DNA from: Flavobacteriaceae bacterium
GTDB lineage: Bacteria; Bacteroidota; Bacteroidia; Flavobacteriales; Flavobacteriaceae
NCBI GenBank assembly: GCA_014239895.1
Contig: JAAZXZ010000131.1
Coordinates: 1-7,809 of the forward strand
Direction of reading: 5' to 3'
Length of the DNA: 7,809 bases
Both the position numbers and the translations under genes were made by a program. A model generated the notes under the pieces. The model had not been told where the DNA came from. It made no database searches and saw only the letters and a list, made by a program, of their open reading frames with translations. This document shows, piece by piece, positions 6,352 to 7,809 of this stretch (position 1 is its first letter; each line of letters starts with the position of its first letter).

Positions 6352-7809
6352 TTATTTATATTTTTTAATTAATTTTTCATCAACCATATTTGGAATTGTT
6401 ACTTTAAGAAGTGGTTCTTTTTTCATTGCCCTCTTGATTTCAAAAATTGATCCTTTATTTCTAGCCCAACTTCTTCTAGATATACCGTTATTTACATCCC
6501 AAAATAACATAGACCTTAAATTGTCTTCACTTTCTTTAGAACCATCAAGAACCATACCAAAACCCCCATTAATAACTTCTCCCCATCCTACGCCACCACC
6601 ATTATGTATACTTACCCATGTTGCTCCCCTAAAACTATCTCCTATTACATTTTGAATTGCCATATCAGCAGTATACTTTGATCCATCATATATGTTAGAG
6701 GTTTCTCTAAAAGGAGAATCTGTCCCTGATACATCATGGTGATCTCTACCTAGTACTATAGGGCCACTAATGATTTTCTTTTTTATGGCTTTATTAAATT
6801 CTTTGGCAATTTCTATTCTTCCTTCAGAATTTGCATATAATATTCTTGCTTTTGATCCAACTACTAAAGCATTTTCTTTAGCTTGCTTTATCCAGTTTAT
6901 ATTGTCTTTTAATTGTAGTTTAATTTGATTGGGAGATCCTTTCATTATTTTTTCAAGGACTTTGCAAGCAATTTTATCAGTTTTATCTAAATCTTCGAAT
7001 TTTCCACTACAGCAAACCCATCTAAATGGACCAAACCCATAGTCAAAACACATTGGACCCATAATATCTTGAACATAGCTTGGAAATTTAAAATTAACTC
7101 CATCTTTGCTCATTACATCTGCCTTTGCCTTGGATGCTTCTAAAAGAAAGGCGTTTCCGTAATCAAAGAAATATGTTCCCCTATTAGCATGTTTATTAAT
7201 TAGTTTGGCTTGCTCAACTAAACTTTCCTTAACTTTTTTCTTGAAAAGTTTAGGATTTTTATAAATCATTTCATTTGCTTTTTTAAAGCTCAATCCTTCA
7301 GGATAATAACCTCCTGACCAGGGATTATGCAATGATGTTTGATCGCTTCCAATGTCAATATGAACTTTTTTATTGTAAAATTCTCTCCATACATCTATAA
7401 CATTTCCATGATATGCTATAGATACTACTTCTTTTTTCTTTACTGCATCTTTTACTCTATTAACAAGAGAGTTTAAATTGTCAATTACTTCATCTACCCA
7501 ACCTTGTGAATGTCTAGACTGTATAGCTTTTAGATTTACTTCTGCACAAACTGTAATACATTTTGATATATTTCCGGCCTTTGGTTGAGCCCCGCTCATT
7601 CCTCCTAAACCAGAGGTTAGAAAGACTTTTCCTTTAGGATTTTTTCCTATTTTTCTAAATGCATTTAGTACTGTTATTGTTGTTCCATGTACAATTCCTT
7701 GAGGTCCTATATACATATAACTCCCTGCTGTCATTTGACCATACTGAGTAACACCTAGTGCATTAAATTTTTCAAAATCTATCTTCTTTGAATAATTTGG
7801 AATTACCAT
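6352..7809 (-). CDS. hutU: Urocanate hydratase (urocanase), C-terminal 485 residues; 5' end outside window
   Basis: This enzyme performs the second step of histidine breakdown, adding water to urocanate to form 4-imidazolone-5-propionate with a tightly bound NAD+. Visible motifs are QYGQMTAGSYMYIGPQGIVH (22-41), TSGLGGMSGAQPKAG (65-79), DYGFGPFRWVCCSG (257-270), LVVGSKARILYANSEGR (316-332), GRDHHDVSGTDSPFRET (354-370), and HNGGGVGWGEVINGGFG (403-419). These resemble the longer, vertebrate UROC1-like branch (human enzyme about 676 residues) rather than the approximately 557-residue Pseudomonas type, whose matching stretch reads GRDHLDCGSVASP. The frame has a Met codon at the very edge (7807-7809), but the open frame almost certainly continues, because the conserved N-terminal part of about 180 residues is missing. 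C266 or C267 (visible numbering) falls in the FRWVC segment. It is followed one base later by the DUF4136 lipoprotein gene. No other hut gene is in view. Confidence 0.95.
   Translation of the reverse strand: MVIPNYSKKIDFEKFNALGVTQYGQMTAGSYMYIGPQGIVHGTTITVLNAFRKIGKNPKGKVFLTSGLGGMSGAQPKAGNISKCITVCAEVNLKAIQSRHSQGWVDEVIDNLNSLVNRVKDAVKKKEVVSIAYHGNVIDVWREFYNKKVHIDIGSDQTSLHNPWSGGYYPEGLSFKKANEMIYKNPKLFKKKVKESLVEQAKLINKHANRGTYFFDYGNAFLLEASKAKADVMSKDGVNFKFPSYVQDIMGPMCFDYGFGPFRWVCCSGKFEDLDKTDKIACKVLEKIMKGSPNQIKLQLKDNINWIKQAKENALVVGSKARILYANSEGRIEIAKEFNKAIKKKIISGPIVLGRDHHDVSGTDSPFRETSNIYDGSKYTADMAIQNVIGDSFRGATWVSIHNGGGVGWGEVINGGFGMVLDGSKESEDNLRSMLFWDVNNGISRRSWARNKGSIFEIKRAMKKEPLLKVTIPNMVDEKLIKKYK

Noticed and set aside
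6434..6655. 73-residue plus-strand open frame opposite hutU
   Set aside because: It is antisense to the most conserved part of urocanase. The Pro-rich run is the reverse complement of the Gly-rich HNGGGVGWG region, so it is a shadow.
7807..7809. Met codon at the right edge as the true hutU start
   Set aside because: Urocanases of this branch have a conserved N-terminal part of about 180 residues before this point, and the Met is followed directly by conserved internal sequence, so the gene is cut by the window edge.
1..7809. Mobile element, CRISPR array, defence island, phage genes, tRNA or rRNA
   Set aside because: No transposase, spaced direct repeats, integrase, att-like repeats or structured RNA could be seen. 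Every sizeable region is explained by recognisable chromosomal genes with similar base composition.

Overview
The window is a gene-dense, strongly AT-rich stretch (roughly 30% G+C by eye) of what looks like a chromosome from the Bacteroidota, most likely a marine or otherwise streamlined flavobacterium. The evidence is the gene content and protein style. There is a surE / small membrane protein / lpxB cluster divergent from a Prc-type tail-specific protease, a thioredoxin-like protein of the Bacteroidota 'NAEG...HELTRYL...YPT' type, a DUF4136 lipoprotein and a long urocanase. There are no Shine-Dalgarno-like sites before the starts, and a TAnnTTTG-like -7 element lies upstream of surE. No tRNA, rRNA, mobile element, CRISPR or phage feature is visible, and no gene-free stretch exceeds about 112 bases.

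Layout. Bases 1-381 (+) hold the 3' end of a thioredoxin-fold protein. It converges on, and overlaps by 40 bases, the end of a minus-strand operon that reads surE (2534 to 1761), a three-helix small membrane protein (1764 to 1480) and lpxB (1478 to 342). Bases 2535-2646 are a short divergent promoter region. From 2647 the plus strand carries a lipoprotein-type S41 C-terminal processing peptidase, then an OppC/DppC-type ABC permease (4786-5829). This converges on a minus-strand pair, hutU (urocanate hydratase, running in from beyond the right edge) followed by a DUF4136 lipoprotein (6350 to 5826). The permease and lipoprotein stop codons share one TTAA.

How the genes work together. The left half is mostly envelope biology: LpxB makes the lipid A disaccharide, the small membrane protein may be an accessory, and Prc trims periplasmic or outer-membrane proteins. 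SurE is a survival nucleotidase that often sits beside lpxB in this phylum. The permease is a lone inner-membrane subunit of a peptide-type importer whose ATPase and partner permease are not in the window. HutU is the second step of histidine breakdown.

This is mainly a housekeeping region. I found no convincing new multi-gene system. The points worth a second look are the uncharacterised small membrane protein between surE and lpxB, the extreme compaction of the convergent gene ends, two TTG starts, an inverted repeat just before prc, and the hutU-DUF4136 pairing.
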